Source: a virus. Taken from it: DNA of 52,107 nucleotides. This document shows, piece after piece, positions 1-7,520 of this stretch. The notes beneath the pieces are model-generated. The model did no database searches. It was not told where the DNA came from and saw nothing but the letters and a program-made list of their open reading frames with translations. Both the position numbers and the translations under genes were made by a program. Within the stretch, counting starts at the first letter, position 1; the number at the start of each line of letters is the position of its first letter. The DNA lies in the IMG/VR virus record IMGVR_UViG_3300029448_000059, positions 1-52,107 of that record; one strand, 5' to 3'.

Positions 1-2
1 CT

Positions 3-719
3 AATAATACATTAACTTCTCAAGCGGCAGATCTTACTACTCAAGTTAGTACTCTTGAAGCAGAAGTATCTACCCTGACCACGTCAAACTCGACGTTATC
101 GTCTAATACCACAGTAAATTTAAATACTATTGCTGGTCTTAACAGTGACGTTTCAAGTTTAACGACCCAAGTAGCTAGCCTAACAGCTGAAATTGCTACA
201 TTGGATGCTGAAATCGTAACTTTAAATACTGCGATAACAAATTCAGCTAGCTTAACTAGTCAAGTTGCATCACTTACTTCAAGTGTAGCTTCATTAACTA
301 CTCAGGTTGCTACGTTAGAAGCACAAGCAAATGCATTAGAGGCAGAAATTTTGATCTTTAAAGACTTTAAAACTTTAAGAGATAAATTAAATTTTATGGT
401 AGCAGCAACAATTACAGATGCTAACCTTAATACTGCGGTTGATAATGTATCAGTAGGTTTAACTACTTCTAGTCTTACGTCTACTACACTGAAAGGATTG
501 ATAACAGATGAATCAAATTGGATTTTTAATAATGCAATTAAGTCAGGTACTGTATCAATGACTGCATCAGCTACTACGTTTTATGATAACTCTACTGATA
601 CTAACGTAGTAAACTTCAGAAACTTAGTTACTGAAATGACAACAGCTTGGAATGCATTAAAAGAGACTCAGTTTATTTTATGGTGGATCGAATTCATTAA
701 GGAGTACGAAAACCTGTAA
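3..719 (+). CDS. Tail-fibre-like coiled-coil protein, 5' incomplete
   Basis: The frame is open from the first bases, so the N terminus lies outside the window; 238 residues are visible. Roughly the first half is a Ser/Thr/Ala-rich heptad array in which units such as SLTSQVA, SLTSSVA and SLTTQVATLEA recur every seven residues with V or L at the core positions, as in long coiled coils of phage fibres and needles. The last ~115 residues look globular and end in an aromatic helix (WWIEFIKEYENL). The gene is followed by an intrinsic terminator. Tail fibre or whisker is inferred from architecture only; no receptor-binding domain is recognised. Confidence 0.6.
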   Translation, partial: NNTLTSQAADLTTQVSTLEAEVSTLTTSNSTLSSNTTVNLNTIAGLNSDVSSLTTQVASLTAEIATLDAEIVTLNTAITNSASLTSQVASLTSSVASLTTQVATLEAQANALEAEILIFKDFKTLRDKLNFMVAATITDANLNTAVDNVSVGLTTSSLTSTTLKGLITDESNWIFNNAIKSGTVSMTASATTFYDNSTDTNVVNFRNLVTEMTTAWNALKETQFILWWIEFIKEYENL

Positions 720-734
720 AAAAGGAATTGGGGG

Positions 735-769
735 GTGAGCTCTCATCGACGAAGTCGCCACGCGCGAAT
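735..769. repeat. GC-rich dispersed repeat, copy 1
   Basis: This contains GTGAGC, a spacer, then ACGAAGTCGCCACGCGC. A second copy at 43562-43602 has GTGAGC, a longer spacer, then ACGAAGTTGCCACGCGC. The 17-nt core differs at one base. Such GC-rich sequence is rare in this AT-rich genome. This copy lies in the 3' untranslated region between the fibre gene stop and the terminator. Function unknown. Confidence 0.5.
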
Positions 770-775
770 TGAATT

Positions 776-805
776 AACCCTTCCGGAAACGGTGGGGTTT
801 TTTTA
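776..805 (+). terminator. Intrinsic terminator after fibre-like gene
   Basis: AACCC..CCG pairs with CGG..GGGTT around a GAAA tetraloop, followed by a run of T. It sits 57 bp after the fibre gene stop and insulates it from the lipoprotein gene at 910. Confidence 0.8.
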
Positions 806-868
806 TTGGGAAATAGTTCGTATATTAAATTAATATTAAGGGAAGTTCAAGAGAACATTAAGAACTAC

Positions 869-878
869 CTATTTATTA
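869..878 (+). promoter_or_regulatory. Candidate late-type promoter box CTATTTATTA
   Basis: The box lies 31 bp upstream of the lipoprotein start at 910. The same decamer or a one-base variant recurs upstream of other late-looking genes. It resembles the T4 late box in length and A/T pattern but is not identical to TATAAATA. A TATATTAA element at 821-828 is also present further upstream. Confidence 0.45.
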
Positions 879-909
879 ATATAAAGGATAACTTAAAAAC
901 CCAAAAGAT

Positions 910-1122
910 ATGAAAAAACTAATGATTTCATTGGGTGTCCTAGCATTTACTGCATGTGCACCCACGGCACAACTCGTCTACGAAAAAGGTAATACCACAA
1001 GAGAGGCGCTAATCTACGAAGACCGTGTAGTAGTAGTAACAAAAACTACAGTTACTAAAGAACAATTTGAAGAGGCAATGGAAAAGCGTAAGTCCGTTGC
1101 AACAAATAACAAACTTAATTAA
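910..1122 (+). CDS. Small putative lipoprotein
   Basis: This is a 70-residue protein with a short charged N terminus (MKKLM), a hydrophobic stretch and Cys16 in the context LAFTAC, a weak lipobox that suggests signal peptidase II processing and periplasmic or outer-membrane anchoring. The mature part is charged and probably helical. A candidate late-type box precedes it and an intrinsic terminator follows, so it is likely monocistronic. It may be an envelope or lysis accessory protein; no family is recognised. Confidence 0.65.
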   Translation: MKKLMISLGVLAFTACAPTAQLVYEKGNTTREALIYEDRVVVVTKTTVTKEQFEEAMEKRKSVATNNKLN

Positions 1123-1128
1123 ATAAAG

Positions 1129-1155
1129 AAGAGGGTGGATAACCCTCTTTTTTTT
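1129..1155 (+). terminator. Intrinsic terminator after small lipoprotein
   Basis: AAGAGGG pairs with CCCTCTT across a 7-nt loop, then a T-run. The T-run merges directly into the promoter-like element of the next gene. Confidence 0.85.
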
Positions 1156-1157
1156 CT

Positions 1158-1165
1158 TATATTTA
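1158..1165 (+). promoter_or_regulatory. Promoter -7-like element TATATTTA
   Basis: TATATTTA lies 18 bp before the start at 1184, in the CTTATATTTA context shared by other promoters here. No TTG is present 20 bp upstream (GTG instead), so it is a weaker member of the family. Confidence 0.5.
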
Positions 1166-1183
1166 TAGTAAATAAGATATAAT

Positions 1184-1726
1184 ATGGTTATAGAAGAAGT
1201 AGATCCATCTTCGGGTCGTCATGAAATCACGCTTTCAAACAGTTCATTTAATCCATTTCCATTTGATGAATCGTTTCATACTGAGATTGTAGATAAGTTT
1301 GAAGATGGGGAGGAACACTTTAAAGAAATCGTACAGTCGATAGATACTGTATTAGATGACTGGCCTGAGAGACCTAATATAGGTGATGTAAAAAAAAGAT
1401 ACGAAACAGTATCTAAATGTAATTTATTTTTTCATAAAGATTTTGATCAAGTAATAGGTTGGGGTTGGTTTTCAACCGTATTTACTTACGATTGGGTAAA
1501 TGAATCAAATCCTCTGCCTACAGATAATTCAGTATATTGGGGAGGAACTTATATACGTAAAGAGTTAGGTATACCAAAAACTACAGGGCTACAAATGTAT
1601 AATCACGGTTTTAGAAAGTTTCTCAGTTTATATGAAACTATGTACGGGTATACTGATGATTGGAATAAAGCTCCTATAAAAATATGCGATAAGTTAGGAT
1701 GTATTCCATTTAAATTTATTAAATAA
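1184..1726 (+). CDS. Hypothetical protein, possibly acyltransferase-like
   Basis: This 180-residue protein has no signal peptide or membrane segment. The C-terminal half has a faint GNAT-like layout: a YWGGTYIRKELG segment, then a helix, then DKLGCIPF near the end, which resembles the terminal 'klGF' of N-acetyltransferases. That reading is weak. It starts 18 bp after a promoter-like element and is followed after 4 bp by the next gene, so the two are probably co-transcribed. Confidence 0.6.
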   Translation: MVIEEVDPSSGRHEITLSNSSFNPFPFDESFHTEIVDKFEDGEEHFKEIVQSIDTVLDDWPERPNIGDVKKRYETVSKCNLFFHKDFDQVIGWGWFSTVFTYDWVNESNPLPTDNSVYWGGTYIRKELGIPKTTGLQMYNHGFRKFLSLYETMYGYTDDWNKAPIKICDKLGCIPFKFIK

Positions 1727-1730
1727 TAAG

Positions 1731-2399
1731 GTGGTATTTACTTTCTACTACAAAGAACAGCAAAGTGTGATAAGTTGGCATAAAGAAAAGTTGACTGAAA
1801 AACAATTTACTTTTGATCATATACCTACTCTGTATAAAAAATCTCACGAGTCATTCGAAAAGTACCATGAAATTAATGTTCTAGAAAATTTAGATGTAGA
1901 TTTTACTTATCAAGATGATTATAAGTTAAAAATGATCGAAATGCATCCTGACAGTATAATAACTGATTCAGATATCGTTTTACATAGGAAGCTTTATATT
2001 CCTTCTGGCTATGATGTTTATGTAGATAGAAACCATTTTCAGGTTAAAGTTAAACCTTTCTATAAAACTCTACTTAAAAGATATAAAAATATTCCCGTAA
2101 AGAATTTTTTACAGACCAATCATCATCCCAATATAGGCTTTTTATATTTTACAAACATAGAACTTAAAGAAAGATTTATAGAGTTATATGAAGAGATTAA
2201 ACAATGGACTACTAATAATTTAAAATTTGATCCTTCAAATTCAACTATAATAGCTCAGCAAAATTTAGGATACCTTATTAATGAGTATAACTATAAGCCC
2301 TGCTATCTTAATAACATTAACGGTAACAGTTATACCCATTACATTGGGGATATAAAATATAAAAAGAATTTTAAACCTTTAGAAAAAACTATACTATAA
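1731..2399 (+). CDS. Putative GT-A-fold (nucleotide-sugar transferase-like) protein
   Basis: This is a 222-residue protein with a GTG start 4 bp after the previous stop. The middle carries a DSD triplet in ITDSDIVL after a strand, as expected for the metal-binding DXD of GT-A enzymes. A later IGFLYFTN segment followed by IIAQQNLGYLI resembles the acceptor-side part of sugar transferases. The same order (DGD, then LGLMYFND) is seen in the protein at 31661, suggesting a shared fold. Substrate unknown. Confidence 0.55.
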   Translation: MVFTFYYKEQQSVISWHKEKLTEKQFTFDHIPTLYKKSHESFEKYHEINVLENLDVDFTYQDDYKLKMIEMHPDSIITDSDIVLHRKLYIPSGYDVYVDRNHFQVKVKPFYKTLLKRYKNIPVKNFLQTNHHPNIGFLYFTNIELKERFIELYEEIKQWTTNNLKFDPSNSTIIAQQNLGYLINEYNYKPCYLNNINGNSYTHYIGDIKYKKNFKPLEKTIL

Positions 2400-2401
2400 G
2401 T

Positions 2402-2431
2402 TTGTAAGTATAGAATATTTTCTTATATTTA
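2402..2431 (+). promoter_or_regulatory. Bacteroidetes-type promoter, spacing 19
   Basis: TTG at 2402-2404 and TATATTTA at 2424-2431 are separated by 19 bp. The ATG of the oxygenase begins only 3 bp after the -7-like box, predicting a leaderless or nearly leaderless mRNA. Confidence 0.7.
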
Positions 2432-2434
2432 CTT

Positions 2435-2998
2435 ATGGATGTAATTCAATACGGTGGTCTTCTTAACGAGTCATTTTGTAATCTTATAATTGAAAAAGGA
2501 AAATCTAAATTAGAAAAAGCTTCTGTAGTAGGAGATGATAAAGGAAATAGAATTGCAGAAAATTGCTGGTTAACAGTAGAAGAAGTACCAGAACTAAAAA
2601 TGTTAAAGAAATGGATTGCCGGGACTACTAATACTCCTATTGAAAATCAGGAAAATGGTAATGTAGTTAAGTATGAAGTAGGAGGAAAGTATGAACTTCA
2701 TTTTGACTATTTTGATAGTAATGTTCCTATTCAACTTGAAGAATTTAAAAATGGTGGTAATAGAGTATGGTCATTTTTAGTTTATTTAAATGAAGGTTAT
2801 AAAGGAGGTGAAACTTACTTTCCTGAGCATGATTTAAATGTTAAACCTGAGGTAGGTAAAGGAGTATTATGGAGAAATACTATCGATGGTAAACCTATAA
2901 AAGAGGCTATTCATGCTGGTAATCCTGTTATTGAAGGGACTAAATGGATTTATATTACATGGATAAGAGAAACTAAGTATATTAATTTAAATTTTTAA
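2435..2998 (+). CDS. Fe(II)/2-oxoglutarate dioxygenase, prolyl 4-hydroxylase-like
   Basis: This 187-residue protein matches the P4H catalytic domain along most of its length. The HxD iron ligands are H89 and D91 (HFDYF), the distal ligand is H160 in IHAGNPVIEGTK, and K170 is placed to bind the 2-oxoglutarate carboxylate; WIRE closes the domain. FLVYLNEGYKGGETYFP is the typical jelly-roll strand pair. Such enzymes hydroxylate prolyl or other side chains; the phage substrate is unknown. It is one of four 2OG-oxygenase-like genes in the window. Confidence 0.88.
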   Translation: MDVIQYGGLLNESFCNLIIEKGKSKLEKASVVGDDKGNRIAENCWLTVEEVPELKMLKKWIAGTTNTPIENQENGNVVKYEVGGKYELHFDYFDSNVPIQLEEFKNGGNRVWSFLVYLNEGYKGGETYFPEHDLNVKPEVGKGVLWRNTIDGKPIKEAIHAGNPVIEGTKWIYITWIRETKYINLNF

Positions 2999-3004
2999 AA
3001 GGTT

Positions 3005-3214
3005 ATGAGTGATTCAGTAAAAAAATATTTTGAGTTAGTAGAAGAAGGTAAAATAAAAGATGCTTTACGCCCTAATGATTATTTATCATGGAAATTAGAT
3101 TCTCTTATGGATAACGATAAAGTAACTAAAGAAGCATATACGATTCTTACAAAGTATAATGAGGCAGCAATTTTAAAAGCAGCTGACATACTAAAAAAAC
3201 CCAAAAAAGATTAG
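3005..3214 (+). CDS. Small hypothetical protein
   Basis: This 69-residue, highly charged and mostly helical protein lies 6 bp after the oxygenase stop. Its start is chosen from the AAAAGGTTATG context, a conserved start signal in this genome. No family recognised. Confidence 0.7.
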   Translation: MSDSVKKYFELVEEGKIKDALRPNDYLSWKLDSLMDNDKVTKEAYTILTKYNEAAILKAADILKKPKKD

Positions 3215-3246
3215 GATAACTTAATATTAATTCATATATTAATAAT

Positions 3247-3756
3247 ATGCATACACCCTATAACCCTATTCATTCAGTTAAATGGTTGGAGAAATATCTT
3301 AAAACCAATTACTATAAAAAGAAGTACGATAGATTTATGTGGTGGAGATCTTTTACTCCTAAAAGCCCACCTTTAGGTAAAAATCATTCTTTACGTGATA
3401 AAATAGCTAATGGTGATTTTGATATAGGTCCTTTCGTATATGAAATAGAATTAGTAGAGCATAAACTTAACGAAAGGTATATAAGATTATTTGACGACCC
3501 TGGAAGATTGAGAGCAGAAGAACAAATGGATAAAGCTCGTCATAAACGTCTTCAACAGGATAGAGATAAAGATGAAGCAAGAAAATTGCAAGAGCTTAGA
3601 AAAGCATTTCAGAATGAATTTCGAATGACTGGAGAGCAATATGATAAAGAAGTAGTAAAGTATACAGGTCCTGACCTTTTAAACTTTTATTTTAGGATGG
3701 AAGACAAATATAATCAAGGATCTGTTAGGCTAAGACCGGTGCCTAAATTCCGGTGA
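3247..3756 (+). CDS. Hypothetical basic helical protein
   Basis: This 169-residue protein has a basic, aromatic N-terminal half and a strongly charged helix around residues 95-125 (repeated K/R/D/E with RLQQDRDKDEARKLQEL). TATATTAA ends 4 bp upstream of the ATG, so the transcript may be leaderless. No signal peptide. Function unknown. Confidence 0.7.
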   Translation: MHTPYNPIHSVKWLEKYLKTNYYKKKYDRFMWWRSFTPKSPPLGKNHSLRDKIANGDFDIGPFVYEIELVEHKLNERYIRLFDDPGRLRAEEQMDKARHKRLQQDRDKDEARKLQELRKAFQNEFRMTGEQYDKEVVKYTGPDLLNFYFRMEDKYNQGSVRLRPVPKFR

Positions 3757-3765
3757 TATTTATTT
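3756..3765 (+). promoter_or_regulatory. Candidate late-type box ATATTTATTT
   Basis: A variant of the CTATTTATTA box, 33 bp upstream of the membrane protein start at 3799 and overlapping the previous stop region. Confidence 0.35.
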
Positions 3766-3798
3766 AATATAGATTAACGTTAATTAAACAAATTTTAC

Positions 3799-4089
3799 AT
3801 GAAAACAATTTTAATTATTGTACTGGTTTTAGCATTAGTTGCAGGAGCAGTATATGTAGGTACTAAGTTTTTTGGACTTACTAAAGATGAAGACAAGGAT
3901 GGTATTCCCGACGTTGTTGAGGACACTGCCAAAGAAGTCAAACGAAGAGCTAAAAGAGTAAAAGAAGAGCTCGGAGATATCGCAGATGCTGCTAAAGATG
4001 TTATAGATCAAGCAGGTGATTTAGGAGAAGCTGTTAAAGGTAAACCCAGAAAAGGCAGAAAACCAAGAGCCAAAAAGGCTTCTAAGTAA
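3799..4089 (+). CDS. Membrane-anchored protein with EF-hand-like calcium loop
   Basis: This 96-residue protein has an N-terminal transmembrane or signal-anchor helix (residues 4-22). A DEDKDGIPDVVED loop follows, with the D-x-D-x-D-G spacing of thrombospondin-type-3/EF-hand calcium loops. Then come an amphipathic charged helix and a Lys/Arg-rich tail (GRKPRAKKASK). It overlaps the next ATG by one base. A similar DVDGDGKPDF loop with one membrane helix occurs in the protein at 6796. A virion or membrane-tether role is possible but not shown. Confidence 0.7.
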   Translation: MKTILIIVLVLALVAGAVYVGTKFFGLTKDEDKDGIPDVVEDTAKEVKRRAKRVKEELGDIADAAKDVIDQAGDLGEAVKGKPRKGRKPRAKKASK

Positions 4090-4310
4090 TGCAGGGAAAC
4101 CCAAATGTCGACTTATCTCAAACAACTTCAGTCGTATGTGAAGAATGTAAAGGAACATACTTTGAACAAGCCCTCGTACTTAGGAGAGTCTCGTCCATTC
4201 TTACCGGAACAGGTAAGCCAGGGTTTGTTCCCATCCCAGTCTTTAAATGTGTTGCCTGCGGGCACGTCAACGGAGAATTTATCCCAAAGGAACTTCAATC
4301 TCTTGACTGA
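4089..4310 (+). CDS. Zinc-ribbon protein
   Basis: This 73-residue protein has two cysteine pairs, CEEC near residue 17 and CVAC near residue 54, separated by a basic stretch: a classical zinc ribbon likely to bind nucleic acid or protein. Its ATG overlaps the stop of the upstream gene (TAATG). A 78-residue open frame overlaps it in another phase, but only this frame carries a recognisable motif. An intrinsic terminator follows. Small zinc ribbons are common in T4-like phages; the exact role is unknown. Confidence 0.75.
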   Translation: MQGNPNVDLSQTTSVVCEECKGTYFEQALVLRRVSSILTGTGKPGFVPIPVFKCVACGHVNGEFIPKELQSLD

Positions 4311-4341
4311 TACCTACTCCGGAACACACGATTACGAATAG

Positions 4342-4368
4342 CGGGGTCCAAGTGACCCCGTTTTTTTT
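4342..4368 (+). terminator. Intrinsic terminator after zinc-ribbon gene
   Basis: CGGGGTC and GACCCCG form a perfect 7-bp stem with a 5-nt loop (CAAGT), followed by eight T. Confidence 0.93.
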
Positions 4369-4370
4369 GA

Positions 4371-4380
4371 CTATTTATTA
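4371..4380 (+). promoter_or_regulatory. Candidate late-type promoter box CTATTTATTA
   Basis: An exact copy of the decamer directly after a terminator and 55 bp before the ATG at 4436. Its position between a terminator and a gene supports a promoter role. Confidence 0.5.
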
Positions 4381-4435
4381 AATGCAATTGCCAAAGTTCG
4401 GACAGTTTTCTTATGTCTAATTAAACTTAAAACAC

Positions 4436-4678
4436 ATGAACATTTTGGAAACCGTTAGCTCTTGGGCTAACAAACTCACGGAGGTGGGAGTAAGTATCGT
4501 TGCATTAGGAGTAGTATTAGAAGTATTATTCAAAGGAGCAACAATACCATTCTGGCCTGAAGTTTCAGTCATTGACAACGTTATGGGAATAATTAGTTCC
4601 CTTAGTAATGAAGGCCTTTTAGGGCTGGTCGGTGCCTTTGTACTTTATCATATTTTAAAGAATAAAGCCATCAATTAA
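4436..4678 (+). CDS. Small two-helix membrane protein
   Basis: This 80-residue protein has two hydrophobic helices, about residues 15-35 and 58-76, joined by a loop with PFWPE. Size and topology fit a holin-like or virion-associated membrane protein. The gene is flanked by terminators on both sides and preceded by a late-type box, so it is its own transcription unit. A better holin candidate sits next to the endolysin at 8290, so no function is assigned. Confidence 0.75.
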   Translation: MNILETVSSWANKLTEVGVSIVALGVVLEVLFKGATIPFWPEVSVIDNVMGIISSLSNEGLLGLVGAFVLYHILKNKAIN

Positions 4679-4680
4679 TC

Positions 4681-4706
4681 AAAGGGGCCTTCGGGCCCTT
4701 TTTTTT
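4681..4706 (+). terminator. Intrinsic terminator, UUCG loop
   Basis: AAAGGGGCC and GGCCCTTT pair around a TTCG tetraloop with one bulge, ending in a T-run, 3 bp after the stop of the two-helix membrane protein. Confidence 0.92.
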
Positions 4707-4819
4707 CGAAGATAATCAATATTTATTAGTATATGAAAGCGTTACTATTCTGTTTAAGTTTTTTATTAACCTACGTAATACTGGGGTAGCTCTTACTATC
4801 TTTTCTGCTAGAATTTAAG

Positions 4820-4829
4820 CTATTTATAA
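4820..4829 (+). promoter_or_regulatory. Candidate late-type promoter box CTATTTATAA
   Basis: One-base variant of the decamer, 14 bp upstream of the ATG of the outer-membrane-like protein at 4844. Confidence 0.45.
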
Positions 4830-4843
4830 TAAACTATTACCCT

Positions 4844-6055
4844 ATGAAAAAATTAATAATATTAGTTGTACTTTTTATAACAAGCTCTGCAAATGCACAG
4901 TTTTTTGAAAACTTCTATAAAGACTTTTTAAAGTATAGTACTTTTTATGTTGCAGGAGATATAACTAACGCATACGAGAATACTAGAAAAGACTACTTCG
5001 TAGCAAGACCAGACGATGGTGACATATATGCTATACCAAGAGTAATCGATGTAACTGAATATTATGACTATGATTATAGAATAGGATTTGGTATTAGAAA
5101 GTTAGGTAGATACGATTACGAAATTAAACCAGGAAACTTCTGGACTGGTAATAATCAAATAGAAAAACAAACAGCTTTAATAGGACCTGAATCAGCTGTA
5201 AAAGGATTCGAGTATTTAATACATTGGGAAAAACAAAGACTAAGAGATGAAGTATTTACTAATCATAGATACTTTTTAAGACACACAGGTAAATATCATA
5301 TTGCTAAAATAGAATCAAGAGAACAAGGTAATGTAGGATTTGAATACCAATCAGCTGAATTAAGAGGTAGAATAGGTATAGGAAAAAAATTCTCTTTATC
5401 AGCAGGAGTAATAGCTAGAACACATCAAACAGCTTATGGATATAATCCTATAGAGATTTTCTTAAATGAAACTGAAATGATAGAGGATGAGCAAGGCGGT
5501 CTAATGGAAGTCCCAGCAAATCCGTGGTACACGCTAGGATATGAATATGGTTATACTGACCATGCTACAACTTATACAGATGTAGAAACTGAAGAAGAGA
5601 GATTTGATTGGATTTGGAAAGATGAAGACGGAACAGTAGTTGCATATTCAGACGTAGACTTTAGAAATGGAGTATTTGGAGAGTTAATGAATAGATATAA
5701 TAATGAGATATGGGATGAAATACCAGGCTTTAACGTTATATCCCCGATAATAGGATTTGATTTTTACCATTATAAAAGTAACTTCTGGTTTCATGCTTAT
5801 GGAAATTACCTACCAGGGTTCCATAAATACGTTGGAGGGGATGAAGACTTTAGTTATTTAAATAGAGATAATTGGGGCAAGGGTGGATTGAGACAAGATT
5901 CTGAACCACTACAGTGGGAGGATTATCAATTTGGAGCTAATATTGGTTGGAAAATAGGTAAAAGTTTAGGAATATTTGCTGAAGGAGAATATACTAAGTT
6001 TTGGGATACTAAAATATTTAATACTTCCTTCGGAATAAACTATACATTTAGATAA
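4844..6055 (+). CDS. Putative outer-membrane beta-barrel protein
   Basis: This 403-residue protein has a clear Sec signal peptide (MKKLIILVVLFITSSANAQ, cleavage after NA or NAQ). The mature part is rich in aromatic, Gly-spaced alternating strands (YRIGFGIRKLGRYDY, GKKFSLSAGVIAR, GANIGWKIGKSLGIFAEGEY), and the chain ends in FGINYTFR, resembling a BAM-recognised terminal strand. It probably inserts in the host outer membrane. It overlaps the next gene, a surface lipoprotein, by one base. Possible roles are receptor masking, superinfection exclusion or nutrient uptake. Family not identified. Confidence 0.7.
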   Translation: MKKLIILVVLFITSSANAQFFENFYKDFLKYSTFYVAGDITNAYENTRKDYFVARPDDGDIYAIPRVIDVTEYYDYDYRIGFGIRKLGRYDYEIKPGNFWTGNNQIEKQTALIGPESAVKGFEYLIHWEKQRLRDEVFTNHRYFLRHTGKYHIAKIESREQGNVGFEYQSAELRGRIGIGKKFSLSAGVIARTHQTAYGYNPIEIFLNETEMIEDEQGGLMEVPANPWYTLGYEYGYTDHATTYTDVETEEERFDWIWKDEDGTVVAYSDVDFRNGVFGELMNRYNNEIWDEIPGFNVISPIIGFDFYHYKSNFWFHAYGNYLPGFHKYVGGDEDFSYLNRDNWGKGGLRQDSEPLQWEDYQFGANIGWKIGKSLGIFAEGEYTKFWDTKIFNTSFGINYTFR

Positions 6056-6621
6056 TGAAAAATATACTTTTAACAATAAGTTGTATTATATTAATTTTAA
6101 GTTGTAGTAAAGACGAACAGGTTGAGACTTTAGTACCGGTATTTGAAATTGCTTTAGATGGAGAATCTTTTGATCCTTATGAAAGGTATTCTGTAATTAG
6201 CACATTCGGTGGTACAAAAGAAGAAAATGGTACAATAAAAAAAATATTTATACTTTACTTACAGATTGATGACGGTAATCCAAGATTAGACCGACAACAT
6301 TTCGCAATGTACTTATTAGATACAGATGCTAATGATGATGAATTTTTATTAGATACTGGAGTTTATACTTGGCAAAATCCTGACAATAAGTATGCTGGAG
6401 TAGAAATACCTGGTCCTGACGATTATATTATATGGAATGAAATACATGTCCAAGATGCTGGACAATTAGGAGGAGTACATTCAGGACTTATATGTTTAAC
6501 AGCTGTAGGAGAATTTTATAATCCATATATACAGAGGACTATGACTGTAGACCTTAAATTAGAAAATATAGAAATAGGATTAGATATTAATGCTACTCCT
6601 TATGGCTACTTATTAGATTAA
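6055..6621 (+). CDS. Lipoprotein with Bacteroidetes surface-export signal
   Basis: This 188-residue protein has a type II signal peptide ending in LILSC. The residues right after the cysteine, SKDEQ, match the acidic lipoprotein export signal used by Bacteroidetes to place lipoproteins on the cell surface. The rest is acidic and beta-rich with no recognised domain. It starts on the stop codon of the barrel-like gene (TAATGA), so a barrel-lipoprotein pair acting at the host surface is a reasonable inference. Confidence 0.72.
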   Translation: MKNILLTISCIILILSCSKDEQVETLVPVFEIALDGESFDPYERYSVISTFGGTKEENGTIKKIFILYLQIDDGNPRLDRQHFAMYLLDTDANDDEFLLDTGVYTWQNPDNKYAGVEIPGPDDYIIWNEIHVQDAGQLGGVHSGLICLTAVGEFYNPYIQRTMTVDLKLENIEIGLDINATPYGYLLD

Positions 6622-6647
6622 TAAAAAACACTAACAAATAATAAAAA

Positions 6648-6785
6648 ATGGCAAACACTGATCAAACTATAGAAAACCTAACAGCACAAATTCAATCTTT
6701 ACAGAACGAATTAAAAGAGGTAAAAAGATGCCAGTGCAGTTCTGAATCAACTAATTTGCAAGAAAATAAATCATCAGATTGTTAA
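6648..6785 (+). CDS. Small coiled-coil protein
   Basis: This 45-residue protein starts in an A-rich context (AATAAAAAATGG). It has a short coiled-coil segment (IENLTAQIQSLQNELKEV) followed by CQC and ending in a final Cys. It lies between the surface lipoprotein and the membrane protein at 6796. Short but protein-like. Confidence 0.55.
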   Translation: MANTDQTIENLTAQIQSLQNELKEVKRCQCSSESTNLQENKSSDC

Positions 6786-6795
6786 ATAACCAGTA

Positions 6796-7119
6796 ATGGC
6801 AAAAAAAATAAACGCAGAAAAGGTAGCAGTAGGAGTAGATGTAGATGGTGACGGAAAACCAGACTTTTCATTAGATTTAAAAACTATAGGAATGTTTGTT
6901 GTTGGAATTTCTACTGTGATTGGTATGTGGTTTACTTTGAAAGCTGATATACAAGAAGCCAAAGAATTACCAATACCCCCTATTGAAAGGGTTGAGTTCG
7001 ATATGAAAGACGAGCTTATAAGGCAAACTATAATGGATACCCAAGATGATGTTGATAAGATATTAGAAGAGCTAGAGAAGATTGATGAAAGGTTATACGA
7101 GCTTCAAAAAAATCAATAA
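6796..7119 (+). CDS. Membrane protein with calcium-loop motif and coiled coil
   Basis: This 107-residue protein has an N-terminal DVDGDGKPDF loop (EF-hand/thrombospondin-3 spacing), one transmembrane helix at about residues 32-50, then an acidic C-terminal coiled coil (DDVDKILEELEKIDERLYELQ). It overlaps the following gene by one base. The order of loop, helix and coil suggests a membrane tether. It shares the loop feature with the protein at 3799. Function unknown. Confidence 0.7.
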   Translation: MAKKINAEKVAVGVDVDGDGKPDFSLDLKTIGMFVVGISTVIGMWFTLKADIQEAKELPIPPIERVEFDMKDELIRQTIMDTQDDVDKILEELEKIDERLYELQKNQ

Positions 7120-7520
7120 TGAAAAATTTTATATTAGTTTTATTATTACTATTTAGTACAAATGTTTTTACACAAGAGTTTATTAATGATGATAACTTCG
7201 AATCAAAAATAAATCAAAAACATGCATTCGGTGATGATCAATTTAATATTGTAGTAGTAGAATTTTGGGTAAAGTTTAATGAACAAAACGCTTTTCAAGA
7301 TTGGGAAAAAATTTCCGGAATAAAATATTTTAGAGCTGATATTCAACATGTCCCAACAATGAAGAAAAAATTTAGAGTAAGAATGGCTCCTACTATAATT
7401 ATTTTTAATCAAGGTATAAAAGAACAGGTCTTCAAAGCAGGATTAGATTTACTAGTTCCTGTAACTTTAGAAGAATTAATGGAAAGTATAGAAGAACTTA
7501 AAACTGCAAATAAGTTCTAA
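7119..7520 (+). CDS. Exported thioredoxin-like protein lacking CXXC
   Basis: This 133-residue protein has a Sec signal peptide (to about residue 18). VVVEFWVKFNEQNAF occupies the position of the thioredoxin active-site strand and helix, but both catalytic cysteines are absent. The cis-proline region is kept (RMAPTIIIFNQG), as are the flanking strands. It is therefore a redox-inactive thioredoxin fold, probably periplasmic. It overlaps the upstream gene by one base. It could bind a host envelope protein; that is inference. Confidence 0.65.
   Translation: MKNFILVLLLLFSTNVFTQEFINDDNFESKINQKHAFGDDQFNIVVVEFWVKFNEQNAFQDWEKISGIKYFRADIQHVPTMKKKFRVRMAPTIIIFNQGIKEQVFKAGLDLLVPVTLEELMESIEELKTANKF

Noticed and set aside
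201-203. Internal TTG as start of the fibre-like gene
   Set aside because: The frame is open upstream to the window edge with the same heptad pattern, so the gene is 5' truncated.
4105-4341. 78-codon frame overlapping the zinc-ribbon gene
   Set aside because: It is Ser/Thr/Leu-rich without motifs, while the overlapping frame carries two clear CxxC pairs and a coupled start.
4733-4789. 18-codon hydrophobic frame after a terminator
   Set aside because: Too short; it follows a TATTTATTA-like box, but nothing else supports translation.
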